A stretch of DNA of 52,555 bases, from contig NZ_OEQB01000009.1 of the NCBI RefSeq assembly GCF_900240295.1, forward strand, positions 1-52,555, given 5' to 3'. Below are positions 22,426 through 32,566 of the stretch, one piece after another; position 1 is the first letter of the stretch; the number at the start of each line of letters is the position of its first letter. A program made the position numbers and the translations under genes. The DNA comes from Megasphaera vaginalis (ex Bordigoni et al. 2020) (GTDB taxonomy: Bacteria; Bacillota; Negativicutes; Veillonellales; Megasphaeraceae). The notes below the pieces were generated by a model. The model worked only from the letters and a program-made list of their open reading frames with translations. It was not told where the DNA came from and made no database searches.

Positions 22426-23327
22426 AGCGCTCCCTCTCCGTCATCAACATGCTGCTCAACAACCATCGTCCCCAGCCCCTCTGCCGTCAGCAGCTCAATC
22501 AAAATAGCATGAGGAACCGTGCCGTTCACGATGAAAACACGTTTTACGCCGGCCTGCACGGCGTCGGTACAGCACTTCACTTTCGGAATCATACCGCCGG
22601 CAATCGTGCCGTCTCGCTTTAATTCCGCCGCCTGCTGCAATGTGATTTCTTTGAGCAAGGTGGAGGCGTCATGCGGATCGGCAAGAACACCATCAATATT
22701 GGTCATGGAAATCATGCATTCCGCGTGCAACGCACCGGCAATTTCCGCAGCTGCCGTATCGGCGTTAATATTATACGCTTTTCCTTTCAGATCGGTACCG
22801 ATCGTGGAAATGACGGGAATGTACCCTTTTTCCAGGTTATCCTTAATCAGGGATACGTCAATATGCGTGATTTCTCCGACCAGTCCCAGTTCGTCGCTTT
22901 GCTTCTTGACTTGTATCATTTGATCATCCAGACCGCAAAGGCCGACTGCCTTACCGCCCATCAGTCCCAAAAGGTTGACCAGATCTTTATTGACCTGTCC
23001 GGCCAATACCATTTGTACGACTTTCATCGTTTCTTCATCAGTTACGCGCAAACCGTCAAGAAACTTCGACTCTATTCCCAGTTTGTCGAGCGTTTCTTTT
23101 ATATGCGGGCCGCCGCCGTGAACGAGAACGACCTTGACGCCGATCAGACTCAGCAGCACCAAATCCCCCATAACCGATTGTTTCAACGGATCGTTCGTCA
23201 TGGCATTGCCGCCGTACTTGACGACGATAATCTTCCCGTTATACCGCTTGATATACGGTAAGGCATCGGTTAAAATCGCCGCTTTATCCGCATTTGTTAT
23301 TGTCGAACCACCTGTACTCATTGTCAT
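22422..23327 (-). CDS. argB: Acetylglutamate kinase
   Basis: Amino-acid kinase phosphorylating N-acetylglutamate, 301 residues. IVVKYGGNAM (ATP-site Lys) lies near residue 38 and LVHGGGPHI (substrate loop) further on; GGMIPKV is near the C-terminal domain. The length and extended N-terminus fit the arginine-sensitive hexameric type, but feedback inhibition is an inference. The ATG follows GGGGGAAGAAC, 28 bases after the argJ-like gene. Confidence 0.96.
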   Translation of the reverse strand: MTMSTGGSTITNADKAAILTDALPYIKRYNGKIIVVKYGGNAMTNDPLKQSVMGDLVLLSLIGVKVVLVHGGGPHIKETLDKLGIESKFLDGLRVTDEETMKVVQMVLAGQVNKDLVNLLGLMGGKAVGLCGLDDQMIQVKKQSDELGLVGEITHIDVSLIKDNLEKGYIPVISTIGTDLKGKAYNINADTAAAEIAGALHAECMISMTNIDGVLADPHDASTLLKEITLQQAAELKRDGTIAGGMIPKVKCCTDAVQAGVKRVFIVNGTVPHAILIELLTAEGLGTMVVEQHVDDGEGAL

Positions 23328-23355
23328 GTTCTTCCCCCCGCTCCGCCGCCGGCTT

Positions 23356-24039
23356 TTAACTTGCCGTTCTGCAGCATCTTTTCACACCCATCGATTCCAG
23401 CGCCAACGCCAAGGCGTCTGCAGCAAACAAGTGCGGCTGCCGCTCTGCAGCCACAGCCATCAAAACCGCATCATAATCGTGAAAGTCATAGCGATCTGTC
23501 AAATTTCGCCAGACAATTCCCGCCTCTTCGCCCGATAAGCCCGTATCGGTCAAAAAGAGCGCAACCCCTTTGCCGGCAACAGTCGGCGCCGCAACGACGG
23601 CCATGACGTGAGATCCGCAGCCGCTGACGGTCAATATCTTTCCTGCCGATATGGAGGCCAACGCCTCCGCGCCGTCATCGTTCAGATCGGCAGCCAGTGA
23701 AGGAAAACTGTCCACAAGCCGGGACGGCCGAAAGTGCCCTGCGGCGGATCCGCTGGCAAGCAAAGCGGATCCATGCACGCCGGCGGCAGCATCGGCCGCC
23801 GCACAAAGCTGCCCGGTAATCTCGCTGCCGCGTCGTCCCTGCGGCAAAGCAATCCCATGATGCCAGATAAGCACCTTCGTCATCGTACAGGAAATCCGCG
23901 TATGGACGGAACGAAGAAGATAACATTCCTTTTCGCTGCGAATCATGGCCGTATCCACCTTAAGCCTGCTGTCCATCCCGCTGTACGTAACGGATGAACG
24001 AAACCCCTGCGGCAACTTTGTTGCACCTATGCCGTTCAT
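23356..24039 (-). CDS. Shrunken, probably non-catalytic relative of ArgJ (ornithine acetyltransferase)
   Basis: A 227-residue protein in the exact operon slot of argJ. Its N-terminus, GIGATKLPQGFRSSVTYSGM, parallels the ArgJ opening (GVTAPKGF...GIK), and ALLASGSAAGHF parallels the ArgJ VASTGVIG stretch. The ArgJ KGSGMI.PNMATML segment, which holds the self-cleavage and catalytic Thr, is unrecognisable; here the equivalent reads GCGSHVMAVVAAP...GKGVALF. The C-terminal half of ArgJ (beta chain, ~200 residues) is absent. The frame is intact and the gene has a ribosome site (AAAGGTGG before ATG 24039). An earlier TTG at 24060 is less likely. ArgJ descent is my inference from alignment by eye. Confidence 0.7.
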   Translation of the reverse strand: MNGIGATKLPQGFRSSVTYSGMDSRLKVDTAMIRSEKECYLLRSVHTRISCTMTKVLIWHHGIALPQGRRGSEITGQLCAAADAAAGVHGSALLASGSAAGHFRPSRLVDSFPSLAADLNDDGAEALASISAGKILTVSGCGSHVMAVVAAPTVAGKGVALFLTDTGLSGEEAGIVWRNLTDRYDFHDYDAVLMAVAAERQPHLFAADALALALESMGVKRCCRTAS

Positions 24040-24056
24040 CTTCATTCCACCTTTCT

Positions 24057-25001
24057 TCAACGATGTAGCTTCAACCCCGTTGTCGCCTCGGCTCCGATCA
24101 TATAGTTCATATTTTCGATAGCGGCGCCGGACGCCCCTTTTCCTAAATTATCAAACAACGTCGTGATAACGATTCGTTCATCATTACCGCTGATCAGTAT
24201 CTCCATATCATCGTATCCCGCCAACGCATTGGCGCCGACAAGTCTCTTGGCATCATCGACAGCGGCGACACGGATAAACGGACTGTCGCCGTAATGTTCG
24301 CTATACAACTGCCAAATATCCCGGCAGCCGACCTTTTTTTGCAGCAGTCTCGTAAAAATCGGCACCGTTACTTCCATGCCGCTGTAATAATCGGCAACGA
24401 CGGGTGTAAATGCAGGTTCATACTGGAGACCGGAAAATTTTTTCATCTCCGGTAAATGTTTATGCATCTGATTGAGCCCATACTGGCGCGGCGCCGAAAA
24501 TGCTGCCGTTCTGTCAGGCCCTTCGTATTGTTCTATCATTTTTCTGCCGCCGCCGCTGTAACCGGTAAGGGAATAGGCGGTTACAGGATAGTCAGCGGCC
24601 ATAACACCGGCTGCTATCAACGGCTGCACAGCGGCAATAACACCGCTGGCGTGACATCCGGGATTGGCGATGCGCTTGCCGGCGGCAATAGCCGCACGCT
24701 GCGTTGCCGACAATTCGGGAAACCCGTAGATCCATCCCGCCGCCGTCCGATGCGCCGTCGACGTATCGATAAGGCGCACCGAGAGATCCTCCGCCAATAC
24801 GGCCGCTTCCCTTGCCGCCCCGTCAGGCAAGCAAAGAAACGCGATGTCGGCAGCAGCCAAACAGTCCTTAACCGCCTTCGGATCCTTTCGCAGTTCATCG
24901 TCAATGGAAATCAATTCGATATCGTCTCTGCTTTTCAGGCGATCGTGAATCCGCAGTCCCGTCGTCCCTTCATGTCCGTTGATAAACACCTTTGTTTTCA
25001 T
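24057..25001 (-). CDS. argC: N-acetyl-gamma-glutamyl-phosphate reductase (short type 2)
   Basis: NADPH-dependent reductase of arginine synthesis, 314 residues. It opens KVFINGHEGTTGLRIHDRL, the signature of the short ArgC class, with catalytic Cys116 in NPGCHASG and SLTGYSGGGRKM later. A longer in-frame reading reaches 25094 but adds 31 residues unlike any ArgC. GGAAGGAGCCGATA precedes the ATG at 25001. It is the first gene of argC-argJ-like-argB-argD, 17 bases before the argJ-like start, under an ARG-box promoter. Confidence 0.96.
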   Translation of the reverse strand: MKTKVFINGHEGTTGLRIHDRLKSRDDIELISIDDELRKDPKAVKDCLAAADIAFLCLPDGAAREAAVLAEDLSVRLIDTSTAHRTAAGWIYGFPELSATQRAAIAAGKRIANPGCHASGVIAAVQPLIAAGVMAADYPVTAYSLTGYSGGGRKMIEQYEGPDRTAAFSAPRQYGLNQMHKHLPEMKKFSGLQYEPAFTPVVADYYSGMEVTVPIFTRLLQKKVGCRDIWQLYSEHYGDSPFIRVAAVDDAKRLVGANALAGYDDMEILISGNDERIVITTLFDNLGKGASGAAIENMNYMIGAEATTGLKLHR

Positions 25002-25051
25002 TATCGGCTCCTTCCACGCTTGTAGTATACATGCTTTACCTTTAGCTAATA

Positions 25052-25067
25052 TTGAATTTTTATTCAT
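25052..25067 (-). promoter_or_regulatory. ARG box (ArgR operator)
   Basis: TGAATaaaaATTCA, a perfect inverted repeat matching the ArgR half-site consensus WTGAATWWWWATTCAW. It overlaps the last bases of the -10 and covers the start point of the argC promoter, a geometry that should block initiation when arginine is plentiful. Confidence 0.88.
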
Positions 25068-25094
25068 TATAGTTGCATTTTTTATTTTTGTCAA
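25066..25094 (-). promoter_or_regulatory. argC promoter
   Basis: Minus-strand TTGACA (25089-25094), 17-base spacer, TATAAT (25066-25071), a full-consensus promoter. It overlaps the ARG box and lies about 65 bases before the argC ATG. Confidence 0.93.
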
Positions 25095-25145
25095 ACCTTT
25101 TTTTCAAGACCCGTTACTAACCCGTTTCATTATCGTACATACGGC

Positions 25146-25177
25146 GAGAACTCCCCACGCTGCCGTGAAGAGTTCTC
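25146..25177 (-). terminator. Hairpin after carB, possible weak terminator
   Basis: GAGAACTC pairs with GAGTTCTC (25146-25153 with 25170-25177), with an inner CACG/CGTG. There is no T-run on either side, so it may slow or stabilise the transcript rather than end it. Read-through from carB into the arg operon is therefore possible. Confidence 0.45.
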
Positions 25178-25196
25178 CAGACCATACTCTGTTAAA

Positions 25197-28100
25197 TTAT
25201 TCATCCAGATCGTAGTCCTGCAATGCCGCAACCCGGTGATAACCGTCGCCTTTTCCCTTATTGGCAAAGACGCGCAGAACTTCTCTGGCCGTATCGAGCG
25301 ACGTCAGGCACGGAACCGCCAGTTCAACAGCCATACGGCGCAGATTGAAGCCGTCGCGTTCAGGATGCTTACCTGCCGTCAAAGTGTTGACGACGAGATC
25401 AATCTTGCCGTTACGGATTAAGCTGGCAATATTCTGTCCCGATTCATGAATCTTGCGGACGACGTCCACAGTAAAGGCGTTATCGTTAAAATACTTTCCC
25501 GTCCCTTCCGTGGCAATGATATGATAACCCAGATCCCGGAATCCCTTGGCCAATGCCAACGCTTCTTCCTTGTCCCTGTCGGCAACGGTCACCAGAATCG
25601 TACCGCCTGCGGGAATTCTCATCTTAGCGCCGCTGACGGCTTTGTATAACGCTTCGGAATAGGTCTTGCCGATCCCCATGACTTCCCCTGTCGACTTCAT
25701 TTCAGGCCCCAAAGCGATTTCAGCCAAGCCGATTTTGCTGAAGGAGAATACCGGAGCTTTCGCCGCAACGTGACCGCGCGGCGGCAAAAGGCCGCCGACG
25801 ATCCCCATGGACTGCAGCGTTTCGCCTAAAGCAATGCGCGTCGCCAGTTCAACCATCGGCACGTGAGTAACCTTGCTGAGGAACGGCACAGTACGGCTCG
25901 AACGCGGATTGACTTCAATAATATACAGCTTCCCTTTGGCCACGACGAACTGAATATTGACGCTTCCTTTCACACCCAATTCCAGCGTAATGCGCGTCGT
26001 ATAATCGACAATCTTGTCGATTGTAGCCGCAGAAAGATGCTGCGGCGGATAAACGGCGATAGAATCGCCGGAATGAACGCCGGCCCGTTCGACTTGTTCC
26101 ATGATACCGGGAATGAAGACGTCTTTTCCATCCGAAATGGCGTCAACTTCCACTTCACGGCCAACCATATATTCATCAATCAGGATCGGATGATCCGGCG
26201 AAGCGATGACGGCTTCGCGAAGATAGCGTTCCAATTCAGCTTCCGTATAGACGATTTCCATGGCTCTGCCGCCGAGAACGTACGACGGGCGGACGATAAG
26301 CGGAAACTCCAGTTCCTTTGCAACCGACAGGGCTTCCGTATCACTCGTAGCGATGCGTCCCGCCGGCCTGGGAATATTCAATTTCGCCAAGAGTTCATCG
26401 AACCGTTCCCGGTCTTCGGCCCGATCCATCCCATCGACGGAAGTCCCGAGAACGGTAACGCCCCGCGCCGCCAGCGGAGCCGCCAGATTGATCGCCGTCT
26501 GACCGCCGAATTGGCAAATAACACCGACGGGCTTTTCCTTGTCGACAACGGCCATGACGTCTTCTACCGTAAGCGGTTCAAAATACAAGCTGTCCGACGT
26601 ATCGAAATCGGTACTGACCGTTTCCGGATTATTATTGACGATGATGCTGTTCATGCCGGCGTTGCGCAAGGCCCAGGCGGAGTGAACGGAGCAATAATCG
26701 AATTCAATGCCCTGTCCGATACGGATCGGGCCGGAACCGATAACGATGACGCTCTTCCTGCCGAGCGGCTTGACCTCATCTTCTCCGGCGTAACACGAGT
26801 AATAGTACGGCGTCGCCGCTTCGAATTCGGCAGCGCAAGTATCGACCATCTTGAAGGTCGGGCAAATCTCTCTGCCGACGCGGAACTCCCGCACTTCTTC
26901 TTCCGTCTTGCCGGTAAAGGCGCCAATAACGGCATCAGGCATACTGTATTTCTTTGCCAAGGCGACGGCTTCCGTCGTCAACCCTTCTTTTTTCAGCCGT
27001 TCTTCCAAGGAAACGATATTCATCAATTTGCGCAGGAACCATAAGTCATACCCTGTGATAAAATGAATTTTTTCAGCGCTAATGCCGAGGCGGAGCGCCT
27101 GAATCACGACAAAGATCCGCTCGTCATCCTGCTTTTGCAGCAGTTCCACAATATCGATGAGCGATTTGCTTTCAAGCTTTTTCAGCGATACGTAATTGAC
27201 CCCGATTTCCAGCGAACGGACGGCCTTGAGCAGCGCTCCTTCGAAGGTCCGGTCTAGGGCCATGACTTCACCGGTCGCCTTCATCTGCGTTCCTAACGTG
27301 CGATCGGCAAGGGCGAACTTTTCAAAGGGCCAACGCGGAAATTTGACGACACAGTAATCCAAGGCCGGTTCGAAACAAGCCGTCGTCTTACCCGTAACGG
27401 CATTCATGATTTCATCCAACGTTTTGCCTGTCGCGACCTTGGCGGCCACCTTGGCAATGGGATAGCCCGTAGCCTTGGACGCAAGCGCCGATGAACGGCT
27501 GACTCGGGGGTTTACTTCAATAACATAGTACTGATTGCTGTTCGGATCCAAGGCATACTGCACGTTGCAGCCGCCTTCAATCTTCAGGCGGCGAATAATG
27601 TCGAGCGACGCCGTCCGCAGCATCTGATACTGCAAATCATTCAGCGTCTGACTCGGCGCCACGACGATGGAATCACCGGTATGCACGCCGACGGGATCGA
27701 TATTTTCCATATTGCAGACGATAATGCAGTTATCCGCCTTGTCACGCATGACTTCATATTCGATTTCCTTCCAACCCGCTACGGACCGTTCAACGAGGAT
27801 CTGATTAATCGGGCTGAGCTTGATCCCTCGCGTGGCGATCATGAACAGTTCCTCTTCGTCATGAGCGATGCCGCCGCCGGTGCCGCCCAAGGTATACGCG
27901 GGCCGCACGATAATCGGATAACCGATCTTGTCGGCAAAGTCGATAACCGCAGTCACGTCTTCAAAAATATCGCTTTCCGGCACGGGCTGATGAATGTCGT
28001 TCATCGCTTTTTTGAACAGTTCCCGGTCTTCCGCTTCCTGAATCGCGCTCAGATCGGTCCCCAAAAGGCGGACATTATATTTTTCCAGCACGCCGGCAGT

Positions 28101-28403
28101 GGACAGTTGAACGGCCATATTCAAGCCGACCTGTCCGCCGAGCGTTGCCAGAAGGCCATCTGGCCGTTCCTTTTCAATGACCTCCGTAACATAGTCCAGG
28201 GAAATCGGCTCTACATAGACACGGTCGGCAATATCTTCGTCAGTCATGATCGTCGCCGGATTACTGTTGATCAGGACGACCTCCAATCCTTCTTCTTTCA
28301 GCGAACGGCAGGCCTGTGTGCCGGCATAGTCAAATTCAGCGGCCTGACCGATAATAATCGGCCCCGATCCGATTACGAGAACCTTCTTTAATTCAGCTGC
28401 CAT
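25197..28403 (-). CDS. carB: Carbamoyl-phosphate synthase, large subunit
   Basis: The synthetase subunit making carbamoyl phosphate from ammonia, bicarbonate and 2 ATP, 1068 residues. Two homologous ATP-grasp halves each open with a [10 protein letters not shown] or [10 protein letters not shown] nucleotide motif; the second half starts near residue 550. A C-terminal MGS-like allosteric domain follows (ATEGTGKYF). The start is one base after the carA stop. It serves both pyrimidine and arginine synthesis, and the arg operon lies directly downstream. Confidence 0.98.
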   Translation of the reverse strand: MAAELKKVLVIGSGPIIIGQAAEFDYAGTQACRSLKEEGLEVVLINSNPATIMTDEDIADRVYVEPISLDYVTEVIEKERPDGLLATLGGQVGLNMAVQLSTAGVLEKYNVRLLGTDLSAIQEAEDRELFKKAMNDIHQPVPESDIFEDVTAVIDFADKIGYPIIVRPAYTLGGTGGGIAHDEEELFMIATRGIKLSPINQILVERSVAGWKEIEYEVMRDKADNCIIVCNMENIDPVGVHTGDSIVVAPSQTLNDLQYQMLRTASLDIIRRLKIEGGCNVQYALDPNSNQYYVIEVNPRVSRSSALASKATGYPIAKVAAKVATGKTLDEIMNAVTGKTTACFEPALDYCVVKFPRWPFEKFALADRTLGTQMKATGEVMALDRTFEGALLKAVRSLEIGVNYVSLKKLESKSLIDIVELLQKQDDERIFVVIQALRLGISAEKIHFITGYDLWFLRKLMNIVSLEERLKKEGLTTEAVALAKKYSMPDAVIGAFTGKTEEEVREFRVGREICPTFKMVDTCAAEFEAATPYYYSCYAGEDEVKPLGRKSVIVIGSGPIRIGQGIEFDYCSVHSAWALRNAGMNSIIVNNNPETVSTDFDTSDSLYFEPLTVEDVMAVVDKEKPVGVICQFGGQTAINLAAPLAARGVTVLGTSVDGMDRAEDRERFDELLAKLNIPRPAGRIATSDTEALSVAKELEFPLIVRPSYVLGGRAMEIVYTEAELERYLREAVIASPDHPILIDEYMVGREVEVDAISDGKDVFIPGIMEQVERAGVHSGDSIAVYPPQHLSAATIDKIVDYTTRITLELGVKGSVNIQFVVAKGKLYIIEVNPRSSRTVPFLSKVTHVPMVELATRIALGETLQSMGIVGGLLPPRGHVAAKAPVFSFSKIGLAEIALGPEMKSTGEVMGIGKTYSEALYKAVSGAKMRIPAGGTILVTVADRDKEEALALAKGFRDLGYHIIATEGTGKYFNDNAFTVDVVRKIHESGQNIASLIRNGKIDLVVNTLTAGKHPERDGFNLRRMAVELAVPCLTSLDTAREVLRVFANKGKGDGYHRVAALQDYDLDE

Positions 28404-28404
28404 C

Positions 28405-29463
28405 TTAGTTTCCCTCCATCATCTGGATAAATTGTCCAAACAGATACAAGTTATCAGTCGGTCCCGGCGATGCTTCCGGATGATATTGGACGCACATGAT
28501 CCGTTTTTCCGGATACACAAAGCCCTCCAGGGTATTGTCGTGAAGGCTGCGATGCGTCACGGTAACGCCTTCCGGCAACGTCGTTTCGTCAATGATATAA
28601 CCGTGGTTCTGGGACGTAATATAGACCCGTCCCGTCTGCACATCTTTAACGGGATGATTGGACCCGCGATGGCCGAAAGCCAGCTTTTTCGCCTGGCCGC
28701 CGAGAGCCAGCCCCAAAAGTTGAAGCCCCATGCAAATACCGAAAATCGGCTTTTTGCCGATCATTTTTTTTACTTCCTCATAGCACTGCGGCACATCTGC
28801 CGGATCGCCGGGGCCGTTGGAAAGGAAAATACCGTCAGGCCGGACGGCTAAAACGTCTTCCGCTTTCGTATCATGGGGAAAAACGGTAATGCGGCAATCA
28901 TTTCTAATGAGATCACGCAAAATATTATCTTTGGCACCGTAGTCCATGACGGCGACGTGATACTGCCCATTCCCCCGCTGTTTGACCTGCTTCGTCGAAA
29001 CTCGCGCGATAAGCTGCGTTTCCAGCGGCGTATCAAACAGCTCCTTTACCGCTTCTTCCATCATCGTATCAGGTACGATAACGCCCTTCATGACGCCATG
29101 GCTGCGGATTGCTCGGGTAATGGCCCGCGTATCGACATGGTAGAGACAGGTAATGTGATGGGTCATAATAAAGGTCGCCAGGGGACCTTCATTCTGCCAA
29201 TTGCTCGGCGCATCGCAAAGCTCACTGACGATAAACCCGGCCGCATACGGTCTGTCAGCCTGTTCAATCTCATGAAAGAGGCCGTAATTACCGATAAGCG
29301 GATACGTCAAGGTGATGATCTGCCCGGCATAAGACGGATCCGTAAACGTTTCCTGATACCCCGTCATGCCCGTATTGAAAACGACTTCGCCGACCGTTGC
29401 GGCAGCAGTCAGCATATCGCCGCAAAATTGCTGTCCATTTTCTAAGATGAGTCTTCCCTTCAT
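28405..29463 (-). CDS. carA: Carbamoyl-phosphate synthase, small (glutaminase) subunit
   Basis: Class I glutamine amidotransferase subunit, 352 residues. The N-terminal CarA domain ([23 protein letters not shown]) is followed by the glutaminase with nucleophile Cys in [10 protein letters not shown] and the His/Glu pair in [10 protein letters not shown]. The ATG overlaps the pyrC stop by four bases (ATGA) and the stop is one base before carB, so the genes are coupled. Confidence 0.97.
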   Translation of the reverse strand: MKGRLILENGQQFCGDMLTAAATVGEVVFNTGMTGYQETFTDPSYAGQIITLTYPLIGNYGLFHEIEQADRPYAAGFIVSELCDAPSNWQNEGPLATFIMTHHITCLYHVDTRAITRAIRSHGVMKGVIVPDTMMEEAVKELFDTPLETQLIARVSTKQVKQRGNGQYHVAVMDYGAKDNILRDLIRNDCRITVFPHDTKAEDVLAVRPDGIFLSNGPGDPADVPQCYEEVKKMIGKKPIFGICMGLQLLGLALGGQAKKLAFGHRGSNHPVKDVQTGRVYITSQNHGYIIDETTLPEGVTVTHRSLHDNTLEGFVYPEKRIMCVQYHPEASPGPTDNLYLFGQFIQMMEGN

Positions 29464-30749
29464 CGCAATACCTCCCCGTCCTTCATGACAATTTCACCGT
29501 CAACAATCGTTGCGACAGCCTTCCCCTTCAAAATCATGTCGTCGAAAGGCGTCGATTTGCCTTTCGAATAAAATGTCCCCGAATCGACAACCCATTCTTT
29601 ATGCAGATCAAGGATGGTCAAGTCGGCGGCTTTGCCGACGGCAATGACGCCGGCGTCAAGACCCAGAATCTCGGCTTGTGCCGTCGACATGGCGCGGACG
29701 ATAGTCGTCAAATCGACACTGCCCGTATGGTACAGATAGGTCAGCACCGTGCCAACGCTCGTTTCCAAACCGACAAAACCGCTCGGCGCCAAATTCAGCG
29801 AACGGTCCTTTTCTTCCCACGTATGCGGCGCATGATCGGTAACAATGGCATCGATCGTGCCGTCGAGCAATCCGGCAACGACAGCGGCACGATGTTCTTC
29901 CGACCGCAACGGCGGGTTGACCTTGAAACGCGGATCAAAGCCGCGCAGCGCTTCATCGGTAAGAATCATATGCTGCGGCGTTGCTTCCGCCGTGACACGG
30001 ATCCCTTTCGCCTTGGCCCGACGCACCATATCGACGGCGTTCTTCGTGCTGATGTGCGCAATATGGACGGCAGCATGCGTCGCTTCCGCCAAAAGAATGT
30101 CACGGGCGACGGAAATGTCTTCAGCCACAGCCGGACGCCCTTTCAGGCCAAGCTCGTTGGAGACGGCGCCTTCATGCATACAGCCGCCGGCAACAAGGCT
30201 GCCGTCTTCGCAATGGTCAATGACAAGCTTGTGGAGCATATCGGCATATTCCATAGCCTTACGCATGAAATCGGCGCTTTCCACATAATGCCCGTCGTCG
30301 GAAAAAGCGACGGCGCCGGCATCGGCCATAGCCCCCATTGCCGACAGTTCTTTTCCTTCCTGATTTTTCGAGAGCGCTCCGATGACGTCCACTTTCACGA
30401 CGCCTTCTCGTTCCGCCTTGTATTTCAAGCCTTCAACGATAATCGCCTTGTCAATAACGGGATCCGTATTCGGCATTGTGACAACTCGTGTAATGCCGCC
30501 GGCGGCAGCCGCCTGCGTACCGCTGGCGATCGTTTCTTTACCGGACTGTCCAGGTTGACGTAAATGAACATGCATATCGATAAAGCCCGGCGCCACGACA
30601 AGTCCGGATGCATCGAAAACAACGGCGCCGTCAGCCTGAAGATGTTTGCCGACGGCTTGGAATTTGCCGTCGTCGATCAAGATATCGCAAATATCGTCCG
30701 TCTGTAACGCCGGATTGATCACTCTGCCGTTCTTAACGAGTAATGCCAT
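29460..30749 (-). CDS. pyrC: Dihydroorotase (class I)
   Basis: Zn-dependent amidohydrolase closing carbamoyl aspartate to dihydroorotate, 429 residues. Metal ligands are visible in DMHVHLRQPG (His60, His62), FSDDGHYV (Asp), VIDHCED, AHISTKN and the terminal TDHAPHT. The length and order match the Gram-positive PyrC class. The start lies 17 bases inside the end of pyrB, and the stop overlaps the carA start. Confidence 0.97.
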   Translation of the reverse strand: MALLVKNGRVINPALQTDDICDILIDDGKFQAVGKHLQADGAVVFDASGLVVAPGFIDMHVHLRQPGQSGKETIASGTQAAAAGGITRVVTMPNTDPVIDKAIIVEGLKYKAEREGVVKVDVIGALSKNQEGKELSAMGAMADAGAVAFSDDGHYVESADFMRKAMEYADMLHKLVIDHCEDGSLVAGGCMHEGAVSNELGLKGRPAVAEDISVARDILLAEATHAAVHIAHISTKNAVDMVRRAKAKGIRVTAEATPQHMILTDEALRGFDPRFKVNPPLRSEEHRAAVVAGLLDGTIDAIVTDHAPHTWEEKDRSLNLAPSGFVGLETSVGTVLTYLYHTGSVDLTTIVRAMSTAQAEILGLDAGVIAVGKAADLTILDLHKEWVVDSGTFYSKGKSTPFDDMILKGKAVATIVDGEIVMKDGEVLR

Positions 30750-31680
30750 TTTCGTCTCCTCCTATAATCGTTAAATAAAGTACCGCCATGCGTACGCACA
30801 AGCCGTTCTTGACCTGTTCCTGAATGGACGAATGGCTGCCGTAACAAATGTCCGTACCGATTTCCAAACCGCGATTCATCGGTCCCGGGTGCAGAATGAG
30901 AACGTCTTTTTTCGCTGTTTGCAGCCGTACCGCATTAATGCCGAATTGACTGTAATACTCACCATCGCTGGGGAAAAAGCCGGCGCCTTGCCGCTCTTTC
31001 TGAATCCGCAGAACGTTGATGACATCAGCACCTTCAAGGGCTTCGTCCAGATCATAATGGAAGGTGACGCCGAGAGCCACGGCCAGTTCCGGCTGCAACA
31101 ACGTGCGCGGGCCGACAAGGTGAACATCGGCGCCCATTGTCTTCAAGCCGTAAACGTTGGAACGAGCCACGCGGCTGTGATCGATATCGCCGACGATGAC
31201 GACTTTCAAGCCGTCAATGCGCCCTTTCACTTCTTGTATCGTATAGAGATCCAGCAGTGCCTGCGTCGGATGCTCGTGGGCGCCGTCACCGGCGTTAATG
31301 ATAACAGGATCCACGCACTGATGCGCAAAAAGTGGCGAGCCTTCCTGCTTGTGACGCATGACGATAGCGTCGACGCCCATAGCCGTAACGGTCAGCAAGG
31401 TGTCGCGAAAGCTTTCGCCTTTGACCAGCGAACTGCCGCACGGCGTAAAATTCACCACGCTGGCATCGAGATAGTTGGCTGCCATTTCAAAGGATCCGCT
31501 CGTCCGCGTGCTCGGTTCAAAAAACATATTGACGACCGACTTCCCCCGCAGGAGGGGCAACTTCTTATTTCCGCTGTTCACGACAGCTTTCATCCTGGCG
31601 GCGGCGCGCAAGATCAGTTCGATTTCTTCTCGCGTTGCACCCTGCAATCCCAACAGACTCTTGCCTTGCAACAGACTCAT
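30733..31680 (-). CDS. pyrB: Aspartate carbamoyltransferase, catalytic subunit
   Basis: First committed enzyme of pyrimidine synthesis, 315 residues. Carbamoyl-phosphate site FFEPSTRTSGSFEMA; HPTQALLDLYT; DIDHSRVARSN; and the C-terminal HPGPMNRGLEI are all in place. No pyrI regulatory subunit follows, as is usual when PyrR controls the operon. The ATG follows AAAGGAGGATTTCC at the end of the attenuator leader. First gene of pyrB-pyrC-carA-carB. Confidence 0.98.
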   Translation of the reverse strand: MSLLQGKSLLGLQGATREEIELILRAAARMKAVVNSGNKKLPLLRGKSVVNMFFEPSTRTSGSFEMAANYLDASVVNFTPCGSSLVKGESFRDTLLTVTAMGVDAIVMRHKQEGSPLFAHQCVDPVIINAGDGAHEHPTQALLDLYTIQEVKGRIDGLKVVIVGDIDHSRVARSNVYGLKTMGADVHLVGPRTLLQPELAVALGVTFHYDLDEALEGADVINVLRIQKERQGAGFFPSDGEYYSQFGINAVRLQTAKKDVLILHPGPMNRGLEIGTDICYGSHSSIQEQVKNGLCVRMAVLYLTIIGGDENGITR

Positions 31681-31839
31681 GGAAATCCTCCTTTGTACAA
31701 AAAAAGACCTTCGCCCTGGGCAAAGGTCATATTAACAGACACGACAAAATATGTCCCTTTTTAGCCTCACTGGACTACATTAAAGGTACAAGCATGTAAA
31801 GATCGAATCGAACAGCCTCTCGGGACTGCTTCCTATTCT
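31681..31839 (-). ncRNA. PyrR-type attenuator leader with two PyrR-binding loops
   Basis: The transcript start to pyrB, about 160 bases. Two stretches match the PyrR-binding loop consensus ARUCCNGNGAGGYU exactly: AGTCCCGAGAGGCT (31814-31827) and AGTCCAGTGAGGCT (31763-31776). A terminator follows at 31699-31729. UMP-bound PyrR should stabilise the loop and favour termination. A single loop per terminator is usual; two in tandem are unusual. No pyrR gene is in the window. Confidence 0.88.
31699..31729 (-). terminator. pyr attenuator terminator
   Basis: GACCTTTGCCC pairs with GGGCGAAGGTC (31718-31728 with 31706-31716, one mismatch), followed by seven Ts. It lies 19 bases before the pyrB start. 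Confidence 0.9.
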
Positions 31840-31845
31840 CGTTAT

Positions 31846-31874
31846 ATTTTAAAGATATCTGTCACTAAAGTCAA
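31846..31874 (-). promoter_or_regulatory. pyrB operon promoter
   Basis: Minus-strand TTGACT (31869-31874), 17-base spacer, TAAAAT (31846-31851). The start point falls near 31839, just before the first PyrR loop. Confidence 0.85.
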
Positions 31875-31946
31875 GAAAAACTTTACTGTCTGTCGGCAAA
31901 TACATAAAAGCCGGGACACCGCCCTACTCGGCCGCCTTTCTCACTT

Positions 31947-32555
31947 TTATCCGTCCGCTCCGTACCGGTCAGCCAGTTGCTGCCAATACGCCTCGTCCGC
32001 CGCCGTCAACGGGCGCAGAACACGGCAGGGATTGCCGGCAGCGACAACCTGATCGGGGATGTCCCTGGTAACGACCGAGCCCGATCCGATGACAACATTG
32101 CTGCCGATCGTAACGCCCGGATTGACCGTGCTGTGACCGCCGATCCAAACATCATCGCCAATGACGACCGGCCTGCCGAACTCCAGACCGCGTCGCCGTA
32201 CGGCAGCCGCGAGCGGATGCCCTGCCGTATAAATCCCGACCTGCGGTCCCAGCAGGACATTGTTCCCGATAGTCACTGCAGCGACATCAATGATGACGCA
32301 GCCGTAATTGGCAGCAAAACCGTCGCCGATATGAATCGTATACCCGTAATCGCAATAAAAAGGCGGCGCGATCCAAAAACGCTCGCCAATAGCTCCGAAG
32401 AGTTCCCGAAAATTCGCCTTACGCCGCTCTTCATCGTGTTCCAGGGGATTATTGATCACTCCCGTCAGCTTTTTGGCTCTGTCGTAAAGCCGACGCAGTT
32501 CTTCGCCTTGCGGAACATACAATTTTCCCGCTTCCATCCGTTCCCGTTCCGTCAT
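31947..32555 (-). CDS. Maltose/galactoside O-acetyltransferase-like hexapeptide transferase
   Basis: A 202-residue left-handed beta-helix acetyltransferase of the Maa/LacA/NodL group. The N-terminal helical cap (ERERMEAGKLYVP) leads into hexapeptide turns: IHIGDGFAANYGCVIID, TIGNNVLLGPQV, VIGDDVWIGGHSTVNPGV, VIGSGSVVTRDIP. The catalytic His is in YTAGHPL. These enzymes acetylate sugars from acetyl-CoA; the real acceptor is unknown. It starts 11 bases after the DMT transporter stop (AGGAGCG ribosome site), so the two share a transcript. Confidence 0.92.
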   Translation of the reverse strand: MTERERMEAGKLYVPQGEELRRLYDRAKKLTGVINNPLEHDEERRKANFRELFGAIGERFWIAPPFYCDYGYTIHIGDGFAANYGCVIIDVAAVTIGNNVLLGPQVGIYTAGHPLAAAVRRRGLEFGRPVVIGDDVWIGGHSTVNPGVTIGSNVVIGSGSVVTRDIPDQVVAAGNPCRVLRPLTAADEAYWQQLADRYGADG

Positions 32556-32566
32556 GCTCTACGCTC

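Noticed and set aside
25863-27044. Long plus-strand open reading stretch opposite carB
   Set aside because: carB is unambiguous on the minus strand; the opposite frame has no family features.
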